Origin: Schaalia turicensis ACS-279-V-Col4
GTDB lineage: Bacteria; Actinomycetota; Actinomycetes; Actinomycetales; Actinomycetaceae
DNA: 64,000 nucleotides
Assembly (NCBI RefSeq): GCF_000296505.1
Contig: NZ_JH815210.1
Span: 186,001-250,000 of the forward strand
Direction of reading: 5' to 3'
Each line of letters opens with the position of its first letter. Within the stretch, counting starts at the first letter, position 1. Below the pieces are notes generated by a model, which saw nothing but the letters and a program-made list of their open reading frames with translations, made no database searches and was not told the origin of the DNA. The position numbers and the translations under genes are program-made. Below are positions 51,147 to 60,667 of the stretch, piece by piece.

Positions 51147-53693
51147 ATGAGTGCGTGCGATCCCCTCCTGGCTAACCTGCCACGCCTGCCTATCGCCAAC
51201 GCTTTGGATCGCATTGCACCTTCAATCAAGCCAGGTCATGCCCTAGTTCTTTCTTCTCCGCCTGGCTCCGGTAAGACGACTTTGCTTCCTCCTCTTCTTG
51301 AAGCGATCCTCGATACTCGTGTGATCGTGTGTGCGCCACGCCAGATCGCGGTGCGTAGTGCTGCTCGCCGTCTTGCTTGGCTCCTCGGCGAAAAGGTGGG
51401 TGACACGTCCGGATATCGAGTACGAGGCGACGTCAAGGTCTCCGACCGTACTCGGGTCGAATTTGTCACGCCCGGTATTATGCTTCGTCGCCTACAGGGC
51501 GATCCGGAGCTTGAAGACGTTGGCGCCGTGGTCATCGATGAGTTCCACGAGCGCCATCTTGAAACGGATCTGTCGCTTGCGTTCATCGTGGACACGATGA
51601 GCGTCCTACGCCCAGATCTTCACCTGACTCTCACATCAGCAACTTTGAATGCTGATCGTTTGGCTTCGTTCCTTGGCGGCGTCCTCAATGAGGTCAACGT
51701 TGTTGATGTTCCCGGAGCACTGCATCCGATCACGACGCATTGGATGGCGCCGTCTACCCAACCTCTTGCAACGACAAGTAGCGGGAATGTGGTGGTCGCG
51801 CGTGAGTTCATCTCGCACATCGCGTCAGTCACGCGCCAAGCGGTCAGCCAGACCAATTCCGACATCCTCGTTTTCGTGCCCGGCACCAAAGAAATCGACG
51901 AGGCCGCCCAGGCTTTAGGAGGGTTCGGCCTCCACGAAGTTGGCGGGGTCATGATGGATGTGCGGGGCCTGCACGGGCACCTCGCTCCCGGACAGCAAGA
52001 CGCGATTCTGAGCGTCGACGATAGTCAGAAAGTCCGACGGATCATTATTACAACGTCGATCGCAGAGTCGTCTTTGACCGTGCCGAGCATTGGATGTGTT
52101 GTGGATTCTGGTCTTGCACGCGTTCCGTCGTATGACGTTCAACGCGATGCAGGTTCATTGATAACAGTTCCAGCGCCTCGCGCGAGTTGTGATCAGCGTG
52201 CTGGGCGCTCTGCCAGACTCGGGCCGGGCACGGTGTATCGCTGCTTTGATCAGGTGAGTTTCGCGCGCAGACCCGACCAGATCACCCCGGAAATCCTGTC
52301 GACGGATCTTGCAGACGCTGAGCTTCAAGCGCGTTGCTGGACCAGTGGTGGTTTGGATGCGTTGGCGCTTATTGACCCAGCCCCGCCTGGAGCATTAAAG
52401 CGTGCCCACGAGCGCCTCCACGCCGCAGACCTTGTGGACGACAATTATTCTCCGACGACACTTGGTCGTCGCGTTGCTCGAATGCCTGTTTCCCCTTTCC
52501 TCGGGAAGGCTTTGATTGCCGCTTCACCACTGATCGGGAGTAAACGCGCCGCATACTTTGTCGCTCTTCTCGGTGAGAATCCTCGAGTTGGCAACGGTGA
52601 CCTGGCACATTTTGCTCGACGATTGAAGGCGGGGCACGCCGATATTGCCCGTCGGGTACGTCAGTCTTCAAAGCGCCTCGAACACTGGGCGGATCCCCAT
52701 TCCGACCCCGGTAGGCTCTCTGACGAAGAGGCGATTGGCCTCGTTGCTGGGCTTGCTCACCCAACGTGGATTGCTCGCGCGCGAGGTGGACAAAGCGGAA
52801 CCTATCTTTTTGCTGACGGGCAGGGAGCTTCCCTCCCACCTTCGTCTCCACTGGCGGGAAGCGATTGGCTGGCAATCACGGATGTGACGCGCAGTGTCGG
52901 CCGAGCCGATGGTCTCATTCGAGCGGCTGTTCCGATTAGCGCCGAAGACGCACTATCCCTAGGACACTCACTCATCACGGAGCGCACGGACTGCACGCTC
53001 AGCGGTGGAAGAATCCGCGCAACCGCAACCACAATGCTTGGCGTCATTGCACTTGGGCAACCACGCAATGTGAAGCCCAGCCCTGAGGATGTCATGCGCC
53101 TACTCACCAATGAGTTCACCACCCACGGTCTTTCAATGCTGAAGTGGACTGAGTCTGCGACACATATGCGCGCTCGTCTCTCAGCGTTGCACGCGGTAGC
53201 GCCCGATATGTGGCCCGACGTGAGCGATGATGCGCTGATTGCCGACGCTGACTCGTGGTGTGCTCCCTTCATTTCCGCGTTGGCAGAGGGCGAATCGATC
53301 GCCAGGATTGACACTGCGTCGCTCATCAGGAGCTTGATCCCTTGGCGGCATGCGGGTTCTTTCGACGAGTGGGCTCCCGCCGACATTAAGATTCCCACCG
53401 GAGAGCGAAGGAAAATCGACTGGTCAACTGGCACTCCAACGGTGACACTGCGGGTACAGGAAGCCTTCGGTTGGACTGTAACGCCCACCTTCGCCAACGG
53501 GCGTCTTCCCCTTCTTATTCACTTGACGGACCCCGCGGGCAGACCCACTGCCGTCACATCAGACCTCGCAAGTTTTTGGGCAGGGCCTTACCAGCAGGTG
53601 CGATCCCAGCTACGGGGTCGTTATCCCAAGCATCTATGGCCTGAAGACCCGATGAGCGCGAAGCCGACATCGCGCGCGAAACCTCGTCGATAA
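51147..53693 (+). CDS. hrpB: ATP-dependent helicase HrpB-like
   Basis: 848 residues, DEAH/RHA superfamily 2. Walker A SPPGSGKTT near 36-44, Walker B IDEFHERHLETD (DEFH variant typical of HrpB), SAT motif TSATLN, and the C-terminal HrpB-specific region (EAFGWTVTPTFANGRLPLLIHL near 772). Nucleic-acid substrate and cellular role are not established for HrpB outside a few proteobacterial studies. Monocistronic, divergent from phoH; leaderless-type promoter. Confidence 0.9.
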   Translation: MSACDPLLANLPRLPIANALDRIAPSIKPGHALVLSSPPGSGKTTLLPPLLEAILDTRVIVCAPRQIAVRSAARRLAWLLGEKVGDTSGYRVRGDVKVSDRTRVEFVTPGIMLRRLQGDPELEDVGAVVIDEFHERHLETDLSLAFIVDTMSVLRPDLHLTLTSATLNADRLASFLGGVLNEVNVVDVPGALHPITTHWMAPSTQPLATTSSGNVVVAREFISHIASVTRQAVSQTNSDILVFVPGTKEIDEAAQALGGFGLHEVGGVMMDVRGLHGHLAPGQQDAILSVDDSQKVRRIIITTSIAESSLTVPSIGCVVDSGLARVPSYDVQRDAGSLITVPAPRASCDQRAGRSARLGPGTVYRCFDQVSFARRPDQITPEILSTDLADAELQARCWTSGGLDALALIDPAPPGALKRAHERLHAADLVDDNYSPTTLGRRVARMPVSPFLGKALIAASPLIGSKRAAYFVALLGENPRVGNGDLAHFARRLKAGHADIARRVRQSSKRLEHWADPHSDPGRLSDEEAIGLVAGLAHPTWIARARGGQSGTYLFADGQGASLPPSSPLAGSDWLAITDVTRSVGRADGLIRAAVPISAEDALSLGHSLITERTDCTLSGGRIRATATTMLGVIALGQPRNVKPSPEDVMRLLTNEFTTHGLSMLKWTESATHMRARLSALHAVAPDMWPDVSDDALIADADSWCAPFISALAEGESIARIDTASLIRSLIPWRHAGSFDEWAPADIKIPTGERRKIDWSTGTPTVTLRVQEAFGWTVTPTFANGRLPLLIHLTDPAGRPTAVTSDLASFWAGPYQQVRSQLRGRYPKHLWPEDPMSAKPTSRAKPRR

Positions 53694-53896
53694 TTCCCAC
53701 TCAAGGTGCTCAACGAGGCGCAGGCATGACTCGCACCACCACATGGTGAAATCAGGATTGAAAACCGTCGTAGCAGTCGTTGAATAGGCCGATCATGAAC
53801 GCACTGCGCATCCTTTCCTTTTCACGTGCGTGACTCAACAGTAAGCTGATCTTCTTTAAGGAAAAACATGAACGACATACGCTGAAGAATTCGCCC

Positions 53897-55348
53897 CTAC
53901 GTGTCGTTGGCGGTGGCAAGGCTGGCAAGTCCAGTATCGAGTTCCAGCAGGTCATCAATGGTTTGAGGACGCATGATCCAACGCGCCTGACCGCTTTCAA
54001 CAGCAATGACACCCGGTTTGGTCAACATATTGTAGTTCGATGCCATCGAATAACCGTAGGCACCGGTCACCGGGATAACGAGAAGGTCCCCGGCGTGCAC
54101 ATCACTCGGAAGATCAACATCCCAGACGATAACGTCGCCGCTCTCGCAGTGCTTGCCCACGATTCGCGAGCGCACTGGTTCGACATCGGAAACACGATTC
54201 GCGAGCGTCGCCGTGTAGCGTGCCCCGTATAAAGCCGGTCGAATATTGTCAGCCATCCCCCCATCGACCGCGATGTAGCGACGCTTCAGGCCATCTCCTA
54301 GGGTCGCGTCTTTTACGGCCCCAACGCGATAGAGGCTCACCATCGCGGGTCCAACAACCGAACGCCCAGGCTCAACTGAAACGTGCGGAACGGGGAAGTC
54401 CAGCTCAGCGCACGCGTCACGCACTGCACCCGCAATTGCGCGCGCTATCTCAATAGGCGAAGTCGGTGTTTCGTCATCACCCGTGTAGGCAACGCCAGCC
54501 CCACCGCCAAGATCAATATCGGGAATTGTCAGGCCGGTACGCTCCTGGATCTGCTTCGCCAGCCGGCAGATAATCGTAGCCGCTTCAACGAATGCGTCAA
54601 TGCCGATGATCTGCGAGCCGATATGCGAGTGCAGGCCTCGCAACTCAAGATGATCCGAGGAGGCAATCGAGTCAACGACCTCGTCAAGCTGACCATCGAA
54701 GGCACCAACGCCGAACTTCTGATCCTCGTGCCCGGTGGAAATGTATTCGTTTCCGCCCGCACGCACACCCGTCTTCACGCGCACCATGACACGTGCGACG
54801 ACGCCCAGCTTCTGAGCGATGCGTTCGAGCTGGCCGACTTCGTAGAGGGAATCGATGAAGATTCGCTCGATACCTTCTTTGTTGCCTGCCAACAGCGCAC
54901 GTTCGATTTCGCTATCAAGCTTGTTGTTCCCGTGCAACCCCACTTTGGCGGGGTTTACGCCGGAGCGCAACACCATTGTCAGCTCGCCGAGGGAAGCCGT
55001 ATCGACTCCCATCCCTGCGTCCGTGACGACACGGACTACGTCGGATGAAAGGAATGCCTTGCCGGCGTAGAAGGCGTCACCGCCATTCATTCCGTAGCCG
55101 TCCCAGAATTCTTCGGCCATCGCGGTCGCCCAGACATTCGCGCGTCCAGCAAGATCAGCGCGATCGAGGACAAACGCGGGCGTGGCAAAGCCATCGGCAA
55201 GGTCCGTCAAAGAAACTCCACCGATTTCTAGAACACCATTGTCAAGGCGCTTGGCCGACCAAGGCCACATGTCGGGCCGTTGATCGGGCTCTGGGCAAAT
55301 CAGGTCCCCGATGGGGCGGGCGTCAAACGATGCTGGCGCTTCCCCCAC
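53897..55348 (-). CDS. lysA: Diaminopimelate decarboxylase
   Basis: 483 residues from the GTG at 55348, one base after the argS stop; the frame reading back to 55420 is argS in another frame. PLP enzyme for the last step of lysine synthesis. PLP-Lys in AFYAGKAFLSSDVV near 94, HSHIGSQ near 243, PLP phosphate loop DLGGGAGVAYTG near 288, catalytic Cys in KHCESGDVI near 400. Together with dapA and dapB in this window it covers three steps of the pathway. The start lacks a strong ribosome site, fitting coupling to argS. Confidence 0.94.
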   Translation of the reverse strand: MGEAPASFDARPIGDLICPEPDQRPDMWPWSAKRLDNGVLEIGGVSLTDLADGFATPAFVLDRADLAGRANVWATAMAEEFWDGYGMNGGDAFYAGKAFLSSDVVRVVTDAGMGVDTASLGELTMVLRSGVNPAKVGLHGNNKLDSEIERALLAGNKEGIERIFIDSLYEVGQLERIAQKLGVVARVMVRVKTGVRAGGNEYISTGHEDQKFGVGAFDGQLDEVVDSIASSDHLELRGLHSHIGSQIIGIDAFVEAATIICRLAKQIQERTGLTIPDIDLGGGAGVAYTGDDETPTSPIEIARAIAGAVRDACAELDFPVPHVSVEPGRSVVGPAMVSLYRVGAVKDATLGDGLKRRYIAVDGGMADNIRPALYGARYTATLANRVSDVEPVRSRIVGKHCESGDVIVWDVDLPSDVHAGDLLVIPVTGAYGYSMASNYNMLTKPGVIAVESGQARWIMRPQTIDDLLELDTGLASLATANDT

Positions 55349-55349
55349 G

Positions 55350-57029
55350 TCACATCCGTTCCGGAGCAGCGACGCCCAACAGGCCAAGGCCGGTACGCAG
55401 AACCTGCGCCACGGCATCATTCAGCCAGAGGCGGGCAACGTGACCCGCATCGACTGGATCATCTCCACGAGGAGTGACGCGGCACTGGCCGTACCACGTG
55501 TGGTATGTAGCAGCGAGAGCCTCGAGGTAGCGGGCGACACGGTGCGGTTCACGTAGCTCAGCAGCCTGGGCGACCTGGGCAGGGAACTGGGCAAGCACAC
55601 CCAGAAGATCCGAATCCGCCTGCGTATCGAGAGCTGAGGGCTCGAATCCAGCTTCGCGCGTCACGCCGTGTTCGGCGGCATTGCGCGCAACGTTACGAGT
55701 ACGAGCATGTGCGTATTGGACGTAGTAGACGGGGTTTTCATTCGTGTGCGATGACAGCAGGTCAAGGTCGATGTCGAGGTTGGAGTCCATCGAAACGCGG
55801 ACCAGCGAGTAGCGGGCCGCATCGACACCCACAGCATCAACAAGGTCATCAAGAGTCACGATCGTGCCCGCACGCTTCGACATACGAACCGGCTTGCCAT
55901 CCTTCACCAAGTTCACCATCTGACCGATGAGGATCTGCATGTTCTCACCCGGCTTATCACCGAAGGCTTCACACATTGCCATCATGCGACCGATGTAACC
56001 GTGGTGGTCAGCACCGAGCAGGTAGATTGCGACGTCTGCGCCACGCTGACGCTTATCCAAGTAGTAGGCAACGTCTCCAGCGAAGTAGGCGGCCTGACCA
56101 TCCGATTTAATGAGGACACGATCCTTGTCGTCACCGTACTTGGTAGTGCGCAACCACACGGCGCCATCTTGGTCGAAGACCTCTCCGCGTTCGCGCAGGG
56201 TTTCAATCGCACGAGCGACTGCCCCTGATTCGTGGAGAGAGTCTTCGTGGAAGAAGACATCGAACTCAGAACGGAAGTCAGATAAGCGCTGTTTGATCTC
56301 GCCGAACATCAGCTCTACGCCACGAGCGCGGAAGACTTCAACAGCCTCTTCAGTTTCGAGGGTGACAGGATCAGGCTGAGCGGCCGTAGCCGCATCGGCA
56401 CGCACCTGGGCAGCAATATCGGCGATGTACTGGCCACCGTAGCCGTCTTCAGGCGCTTCTTGACCCATTGCACGGGCATAGAGGGAACGCGCGAAGCGAT
56501 CAATCTGCGAACCGTGATCGTTGAAGTAGTACTCGCGGGTTACCTGTGCACCCGCTGCAACCATCAGACGAGCAAGCGAGTCACCGACAGCTGCCCAGCG
56601 AGCACCGCCAAGGTGAACCGGACCGGTCGGGTTTGCGGACACGTATTCGAGGTTCACGTGCTTGCCAGCAAGCTTGTCTCCGGTGCCATAGGCATCGCCA
56701 GCTTCGAGGATCGTTCGAGCAAGTTCACCAGCAGATGCGGCACCGAGCCGAATGTTAATAAAGCCCGGTCCTGCGATCTCGGCCTCGTCGATTCCCTCAA
56801 CTGAGACAAGTGCGGAAGTGAGAAGCTGCGCGAAGTCACGAGGCGCCATGCCGGCCTTCTTGCCCAGTTGCATCGCGATATTGGTTGCCCAATCGCCATG
56901 GTCGCGGTTGCGCGGACGCTCAACCTTCACAGGGTCGGGAACGTCTTCAGCATTCAGGGTAAGCGAACCATTATCGATAGCAGCGATGATGGCCTGACGA
57001 ATAACAAGTGCAAGTTCTTCTGGAGTCAC
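55350..57029 (-). CDS. argS: Arginyl-tRNA synthetase
   Basis: 559-residue class I synthetase. The N-terminal Add-1 domain (1-~110), class I HIGH as HLGG in [13 protein letters not shown] near 133-145, and the KMSK-like stretch [14 protein letters not shown] near 377; the DALR anticodon-binding domain ends the protein. Start is GTG, seven bases after a TACCCT box. Immediately followed by lysA, the usual actinobacterial pair. Confidence 0.96.
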   Translation of the reverse strand: MTPEELALVIRQAIIAAIDNGSLTLNAEDVPDPVKVERPRNRDHGDWATNIAMQLGKKAGMAPRDFAQLLTSALVSVEGIDEAEIAGPGFINIRLGAASAGELARTILEAGDAYGTGDKLAGKHVNLEYVSANPTGPVHLGGARWAAVGDSLARLMVAAGAQVTREYYFNDHGSQIDRFARSLYARAMGQEAPEDGYGGQYIADIAAQVRADAATAAQPDPVTLETEEAVEVFRARGVELMFGEIKQRLSDFRSEFDVFFHEDSLHESGAVARAIETLRERGEVFDQDGAVWLRTTKYGDDKDRVLIKSDGQAAYFAGDVAYYLDKRQRGADVAIYLLGADHHGYIGRMMAMCEAFGDKPGENMQILIGQMVNLVKDGKPVRMSKRAGTIVTLDDLVDAVGVDAARYSLVRVSMDSNLDIDLDLLSSHTNENPVYYVQYAHARTRNVARNAAEHGVTREAGFEPSALDTQADSDLLGVLAQFPAQVAQAAELREPHRVARYLEALAATYHTWYGQCRVTPRGDDPVDAGHVARLWLNDAVAQVLRTGLGLLGVAAPERM

Positions 57030-57036
57030 GCCTTCT

Positions 57037-57042
57037 AGGGTA
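57037..57042 (-). promoter_or_regulatory. -10 box of argS-lysA (near-leaderless)
   Basis: TACCCT on the minus strand, seven bases, then GTG at 57029. AGAAGG within those seven bases is too close to act as a ribosome site. Confidence 0.45.
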
Positions 57043-57131
57043 GTTGTTTTCGTCCCCGATTAGCTACGCGCACCGAGGTGAAATAGGACGAGTTGAAAGC
57101 AAATCTGCAGGTCAGGAACGGAATCGTTACC

Positions 57132-57143
57132 GGTAACGTATCC
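57132..57143 (+). promoter_or_regulatory. LacI-type operator O1 (upstream)
   Basis: GGTAACGTATCC. It overlaps a perfect 14-bp palindrome CGTTACCGGTAACG (57125-57138). It matches the promoter-proximal site O2 at 9 of 12 positions, and centres are 146 bp apart (~14 turns). Confidence 0.55.
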
Positions 57144-57209
57144 GTAAATGATTTAAAAACAACCCGACAGCCATTAAATGACTCAACCAAGCCATTTTTT
57201 CGTCACCAA

Positions 57210-57225
57210 ATTGTGACCTGACAAT
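57210..57225 (+). promoter_or_regulatory. ATTGT-N6-ACAAT palindrome upstream of sugar promoter
   Basis: 5-bp arms with a 6-base spacer, 13 bases upstream of the predicted -35. It could be an activator or catabolite-control site; the regulator is not identifiable. Confidence 0.3.
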
Positions 57226-57237
57226 CTTTTAAAAATG

Positions 57238-57267
57238 TGGACGCAAACGCCTTCATCGTCCTATGCT
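57238..57267 (+). promoter_or_regulatory. Candidate promoter of sugar ABC operon
   Basis: -35 TGGACG (57238-57243), 18-base spacer, -10 TATGCT (57262-57267); an A/T-rich stretch precedes it. The start of transcription would be near 57274, just ahead of operator O2. Confidence 0.5.
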
Positions 57268-57277
57268 CACTATCACC

Positions 57278-57289
57278 GGAAACGTTACC
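57278..57289 (+). promoter_or_regulatory. LacI-type operator O2 (at transcription start)
   Basis: GGAAACGTTACC, a 12-bp palindrome with one mismatched pair set and central ACGT, typical of LacI-family sites. Position just downstream of the predicted start fits direct repression by the LacI protein encoded at 60668. Confidence 0.65.
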
Positions 57290-57393
57290 GACGGAGATAA
57301 CAATTCTTCAGACGTAGCCCCCCGCTATCACATCAACTTGACGCACTTCAGGTAGCGTCACGAACTCGAAGCGTCCAAAGGAGGACACCTGCG

Positions 57394-58728
57394 ATGTCGA
57401 AGTTCATGAAGGTCGCCGCAGCATCCGTTGCAGCAGCCGCCGCCCTTTCTACTCTGGCAGCTTGCTCGTCAGGTTCAGATTCAGCCGATGACACCACCGG
57501 CTCCGTCTACTACCTGAACTTCAAGCCTGAATCCGATGCCACCTGGCAGGAAATCGCCAAGGCGTACACCGAGGAAACCGGCGTCGAGGTCAAGGTCGTC
57601 ACGGCAGCTTCCGGCACCTACGAACAGACCCTCAAGTCTGAAATCGCCAAGTCAGACGCTCCGACCCTGTTCCAGATCAACGGCCCCATCGGCCTGAAGA
57701 ACTGGCAGGACTATACCGCCGACCTGACCGACACCGACTTCAACAAGGCTCTCCTTGACCCATCAATGGCAGTCAAGGGTGAAGATGGCAAGGTCTACGG
57801 CGTTCCTTACGTCGTCGAAGGCTATGGCATCATCTACAACCAGTCCATCATGGACAAGTACTTCGCCCTCTCCGGCGCGAAGGCTTCCTCGATGGAAGAA
57901 ATCAACAACTTCGCCACGCTGAAGACTGTTGTTGAGGACATGCAGGCCCGCAAGGACGAGCTCGGCATCGACGGCGTCTTTGCTTCAACCTCACTCAAGC
58001 CCGGTGAAGACTGGCGCTGGCAGACGCACCTCGCCGACCTTCCCGTCTACTTCGAGTACCAGGACGACGGCGTGGACGACAAGGCAGAAATGACCTTCTC
58101 GCACGGCAATGAGTTCAAGAACATCTTCGATCTCTACCTGCAGAATTCCACCATTGATCCGAAGCTCGCTTCCTCCAAGGCAGTCAACGACTCCATGGCT
58201 GAGTTCGCCCTCGGCAAGGCCGCTATGGTTCAGAATGGCAACTGGGCATACGGCCAGATTTCTGACATCGAAGGCAACACTGTCAAGCCTGAAGATGTCA
58301 AGATGCTCCCGATCTACACCGGACACAAGGGCGAAGAAACCCAGGGCTTGAACATCGGCACTGAGAACTTCTTCTCGATCAACTCTCAGGTTTCCGAGGC
58401 CAAGCAGAAGGCTTCGATCGACTTCGTCAACTGGTTGATCAACTCCGAAAAGGGCAAGAAGTACATGGTCGAAGACCTCGGCTTCATCCCGCCGTTCAAC
58501 ACCTTCACCGATGCTGAGCAGCCGGCCGATCCGTTAGCAAAGGAAGTTGTTTCCTACCTGTCCAACACCGAGCTGACCACGATTCCGTGGGTCTTCACCA
58601 CCTTCCCGAGCCAGACCTTCAAGGATGACTTCGGTGCCGCCCTGTCGCAGTACGCAGCAGGCCAGATGGATTGGGACAAGGTCGTCGAAACCTTCACCAC
58701 CGGATGGGCAGCTGAAAAGGGCGCCTGA
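57394..58728 (+). CDS. Sugar ABC transporter substrate-binding lipoprotein (CUT1)
   Basis: 444 residues. Signal peptide with lipobox LAAC and lipidated Cys at 24, then the periplasmic-type SBP fold (family 1, MalE/MsmE-like): KPESDATWQEIAKAYTEETG near 45-64 and GKAAMVQNGNWAYGQI near 274. AAGGAGG precedes the ATG. Codons are strongly biased to C/G endings, suggesting high expression. Substrate unknown; the GNWAYGQ and FINSE-type motifs are general to oligosaccharide binders. A strong hairpin separates it from the permeases. Confidence 0.9.
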   Translation: MSKFMKVAAASVAAAAALSTLAACSSGSDSADDTTGSVYYLNFKPESDATWQEIAKAYTEETGVEVKVVTAASGTYEQTLKSEIAKSDAPTLFQINGPIGLKNWQDYTADLTDTDFNKALLDPSMAVKGEDGKVYGVPYVVEGYGIIYNQSIMDKYFALSGAKASSMEEINNFATLKTVVEDMQARKDELGIDGVFASTSLKPGEDWRWQTHLADLPVYFEYQDDGVDDKAEMTFSHGNEFKNIFDLYLQNSTIDPKLASSKAVNDSMAEFALGKAAMVQNGNWAYGQISDIEGNTVKPEDVKMLPIYTGHKGEETQGLNIGTENFFSINSQVSEAKQKASIDFVNWLINSEKGKKYMVEDLGFIPPFNTFTDAEQPADPLAKEVVSYLSNTELTTIPWVFTTFPSQTFKDDFGAALSQYAAGQMDWDKVVETFTTGWAAEKGA

Positions 58729-58758
58729 GCTTAACGCTCCGCACTAATCTGCCGAATA

Positions 58759-58794
58759 CGGGTGTGCGGGAACCAACCGGGTCCCGCACACCCG
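58759..58794 (+). terminator. Intercistronic hairpin after SBP gene
   Basis: 13-bp perfect stem (CGGGTGTGCGGGA / TCCCGCACACCCG) with a 10-base loop, no T tract. Placed between the SBP gene and the permeases, it probably stabilises upstream mRNA or partly terminates, giving more binding protein than permease. Confidence 0.75.
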
Positions 58795-58823
58795 CCTTCG
58801 CATAGTTCAAGGAAGAACTTTTC

Positions 58824-59669
58824 ATGATTAAAGCTCTTAAGAAATTTGGGTTGCTCTTCGTCGGACCCACATTCCTTGCGTACACGCTGGCGTTCCTTGC
58901 CCCGTTCGCAATCGGTTTGTACCTGTCCTTCGCGAAGTTCACGACCGTCACCAACGCGACGTTTGTCGGCGTTCAGAACTACATTGATGCATTCAGCGAC
59001 AAGCAGGGCTTCGTTACCGCTCTGATCTTCACCGCCGCCATCACAATTGTTTCCATCATTACGGTCAACGTGTTTGCATTCGCAATCGCCTACGCACTGA
59101 CCCGCAAGCTCAAGGGTACGAACTTCTTCCGTACCGTCTTCTTCATGCCGAACCTGATCGGCGGCATCGTCTTGGGCTACACCTGGCAGACAATTCTGAA
59201 CGCACTCTTGCTGCACTGGCAAACCACGCTGGTCACCAATGCCACCTACGGCTTCGTCGGTTTGATCATCCTGATCAACTGGCAGATGGTCGGCTACATG
59301 ATGATCATCTACATCGCCGGTCTTCAGGGTGTTCCGAAGGAACTCATTGAAGCAGCTGAAATCGATGGCGCAGGAAAGTGGACGATTCTTCGTAACGTGA
59401 CCATCCCGATGGTCATGCCGTCGATCACCATCTGCTTGTTCCTGACGCTTTCCAACTCGTTCAAGCTCTACGACCAGAACCTCGCATTGACGAACGGCCA
59501 ACCGCTCGACATGACCGAGATGGTTGCTCTGAACATCGTTAACACATTCTACTCGCGCGTCGGTTTCGAGGGCGTTGGTCAAGCCAAGGCCGTGATCTTC
59601 TTCCTCATCGTTTCCGTGATCGCATTCATTCAGTTGCGCGCAACCCGTAGCAAGGAGGTCGAAGCGTGA
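58824..59669 (+). CDS. Sugar ABC transporter permease (MalF type)
   Basis: 281 residues with six membrane helices. The EAA loop EAAEIDGAGKWTILRNVTIP near 173-192 contacts the ATPase. CUT1 family, first of two permeases. Its stop overlaps the start of the next permease gene. No ATPase gene is in the operon, so it must use an MsmK/MalK-type ATPase encoded elsewhere. Confidence 0.9.
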   Translation: MIKALKKFGLLFVGPTFLAYTLAFLAPFAIGLYLSFAKFTTVTNATFVGVQNYIDAFSDKQGFVTALIFTAAITIVSIITVNVFAFAIAYALTRKLKGTNFFRTVFFMPNLIGGIVLGYTWQTILNALLLHWQTTLVTNATYGFVGLIILINWQMVGYMMIIYIAGLQGVPKELIEAAEIDGAGKWTILRNVTIPMVMPSITICLFLTLSNSFKLYDQNLALTNGQPLDMTEMVALNIVNTFYSRVGFEGVGQAKAVIFFLIVSVIAFIQLRATRSKEVEA

Positions 59670-60541
59670 GCACAAAGGCTGCCCCCATCGTTGCCACGGA
59701 AGAACGCTCTAACCCCGTCGGCAAGGCGATTCTCTACATCGTTTTGATCGCACTGACTCTGGTGTTCCTTGGCCCCCTGTTCTTCATCTTGATGAACTCG
59801 TTCAAGGGCCGTCTGTTCATCTCTGATAACCCGTTTGCTCTGCCACTGGGCGATTACTTCGCCGGTATTCAGAACTACGTGACGGGCCTCGAGCAGACCG
59901 GGTTCTTGGCCGCCGCAGGCTGGTCATTCTTCATCACGATCGGTTCTTTGATTCTGATCGTCTTCTTCTGCGCGATGACCGCGTACTACATTACGCGTGT
60001 GAAGACGTGGTGGACGAACCTGCTTTACCTCTTCTTCGTCTTCTCGATGATCGTTCCTTTCCAGATGGTCATGTTCCCGACCGTCAAGATCGCTGACATA
60101 TTGCACCTCGACAACCCAATCGGCATGATCCTGCTGTACCTGGGCTTTGGTGCTCCCCTGTCGGTCTTCATCATCTCCGGCTTCGTGAAGTCAATTCCTC
60201 TGGAGATTGAAGAAGCCTCCATGATTGATGGGTGCGGTCCGGTTCAGAACTACTTCCGCATCGTTATGCCGATGCTGAAGCCCGTAATGATCACCGTCGC
60301 GATCCTCAACGCGATGTGGGTCTGGAACGACTACCTTCTGCCCTACTTGGTTATTGGCCTGTCGACCCCGTACAAGACGATCCCTGTTGTTGTTCAGCAG
60401 CTGGTCGGCTCGCGCGGTTCAAACGACATGGGCGCGTTGATGGCAATGCTCGTTCTTGCGATCATTCCGATCATCATCTTCTACCTGTCCAGCCAGAAGC
60501 ACATCATTGAAGGCGTCGTCGCCGGCGCAGTCAAGGGCTGA
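59666..60541 (+). CDS. Sugar ABC transporter permease (MalG type)
   Basis: 291 residues, six membrane helices, EAA loop EEASMIDGCGPVQNYFRIVM near 184-203. GTG start overlaps the previous stop. Forms the heterodimeric channel with the preceding permease. Followed by a long hairpin and then lacI. Confidence 0.9.
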   Translation: MSTKAAPIVATEERSNPVGKAILYIVLIALTLVFLGPLFFILMNSFKGRLFISDNPFALPLGDYFAGIQNYVTGLEQTGFLAAAGWSFFITIGSLILIVFFCAMTAYYITRVKTWWTNLLYLFFVFSMIVPFQMVMFPTVKIADILHLDNPIGMILLYLGFGAPLSVFIISGFVKSIPLEIEEASMIDGCGPVQNYFRIVMPMLKPVMITVAILNAMWVWNDYLLPYLVIGLSTPYKTIPVVVQQLVGSRGSNDMGALMAMLVLAIIPIIIFYLSSQKHIIEGVVAGAVKG

Positions 60542-60557
60542 ACATACTCATGACGGA

Positions 60558-60623
60558 CTCGCCCCTTATCTGAAGATGCGTCGCACCACACTTGATGTGA
60601 CACGGCCCACGATAAGGGGCGAG
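60558..60623 (+). terminator. Long hairpin after sugar permease genes
   Basis: Perfect 13-bp arms CTCGCCCCTTATC / GATAAGGGGCGAG enclosing 40 bases. Likely terminator or mRNA-stabilising structure between transporter and lacI. Confidence 0.75.
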
Positions 60624-60667
60624 CACCGTTTAACCCCCGTTTTCTAGAGAGCGAAACGAAGGCGATC

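Noticed and set aside
53694..53896. Intergenic region between hrpB and lysA checked for a small RNA or gene
   Set aside because: No strong hairpin, promoter or coding pattern; a frame on the minus strand enters lysA out of frame.
58731..59675. 314-codon minus-strand frame opposite the first sugar permease
   Set aside because: Asp/Glu-rich complement of membrane-helix codons.
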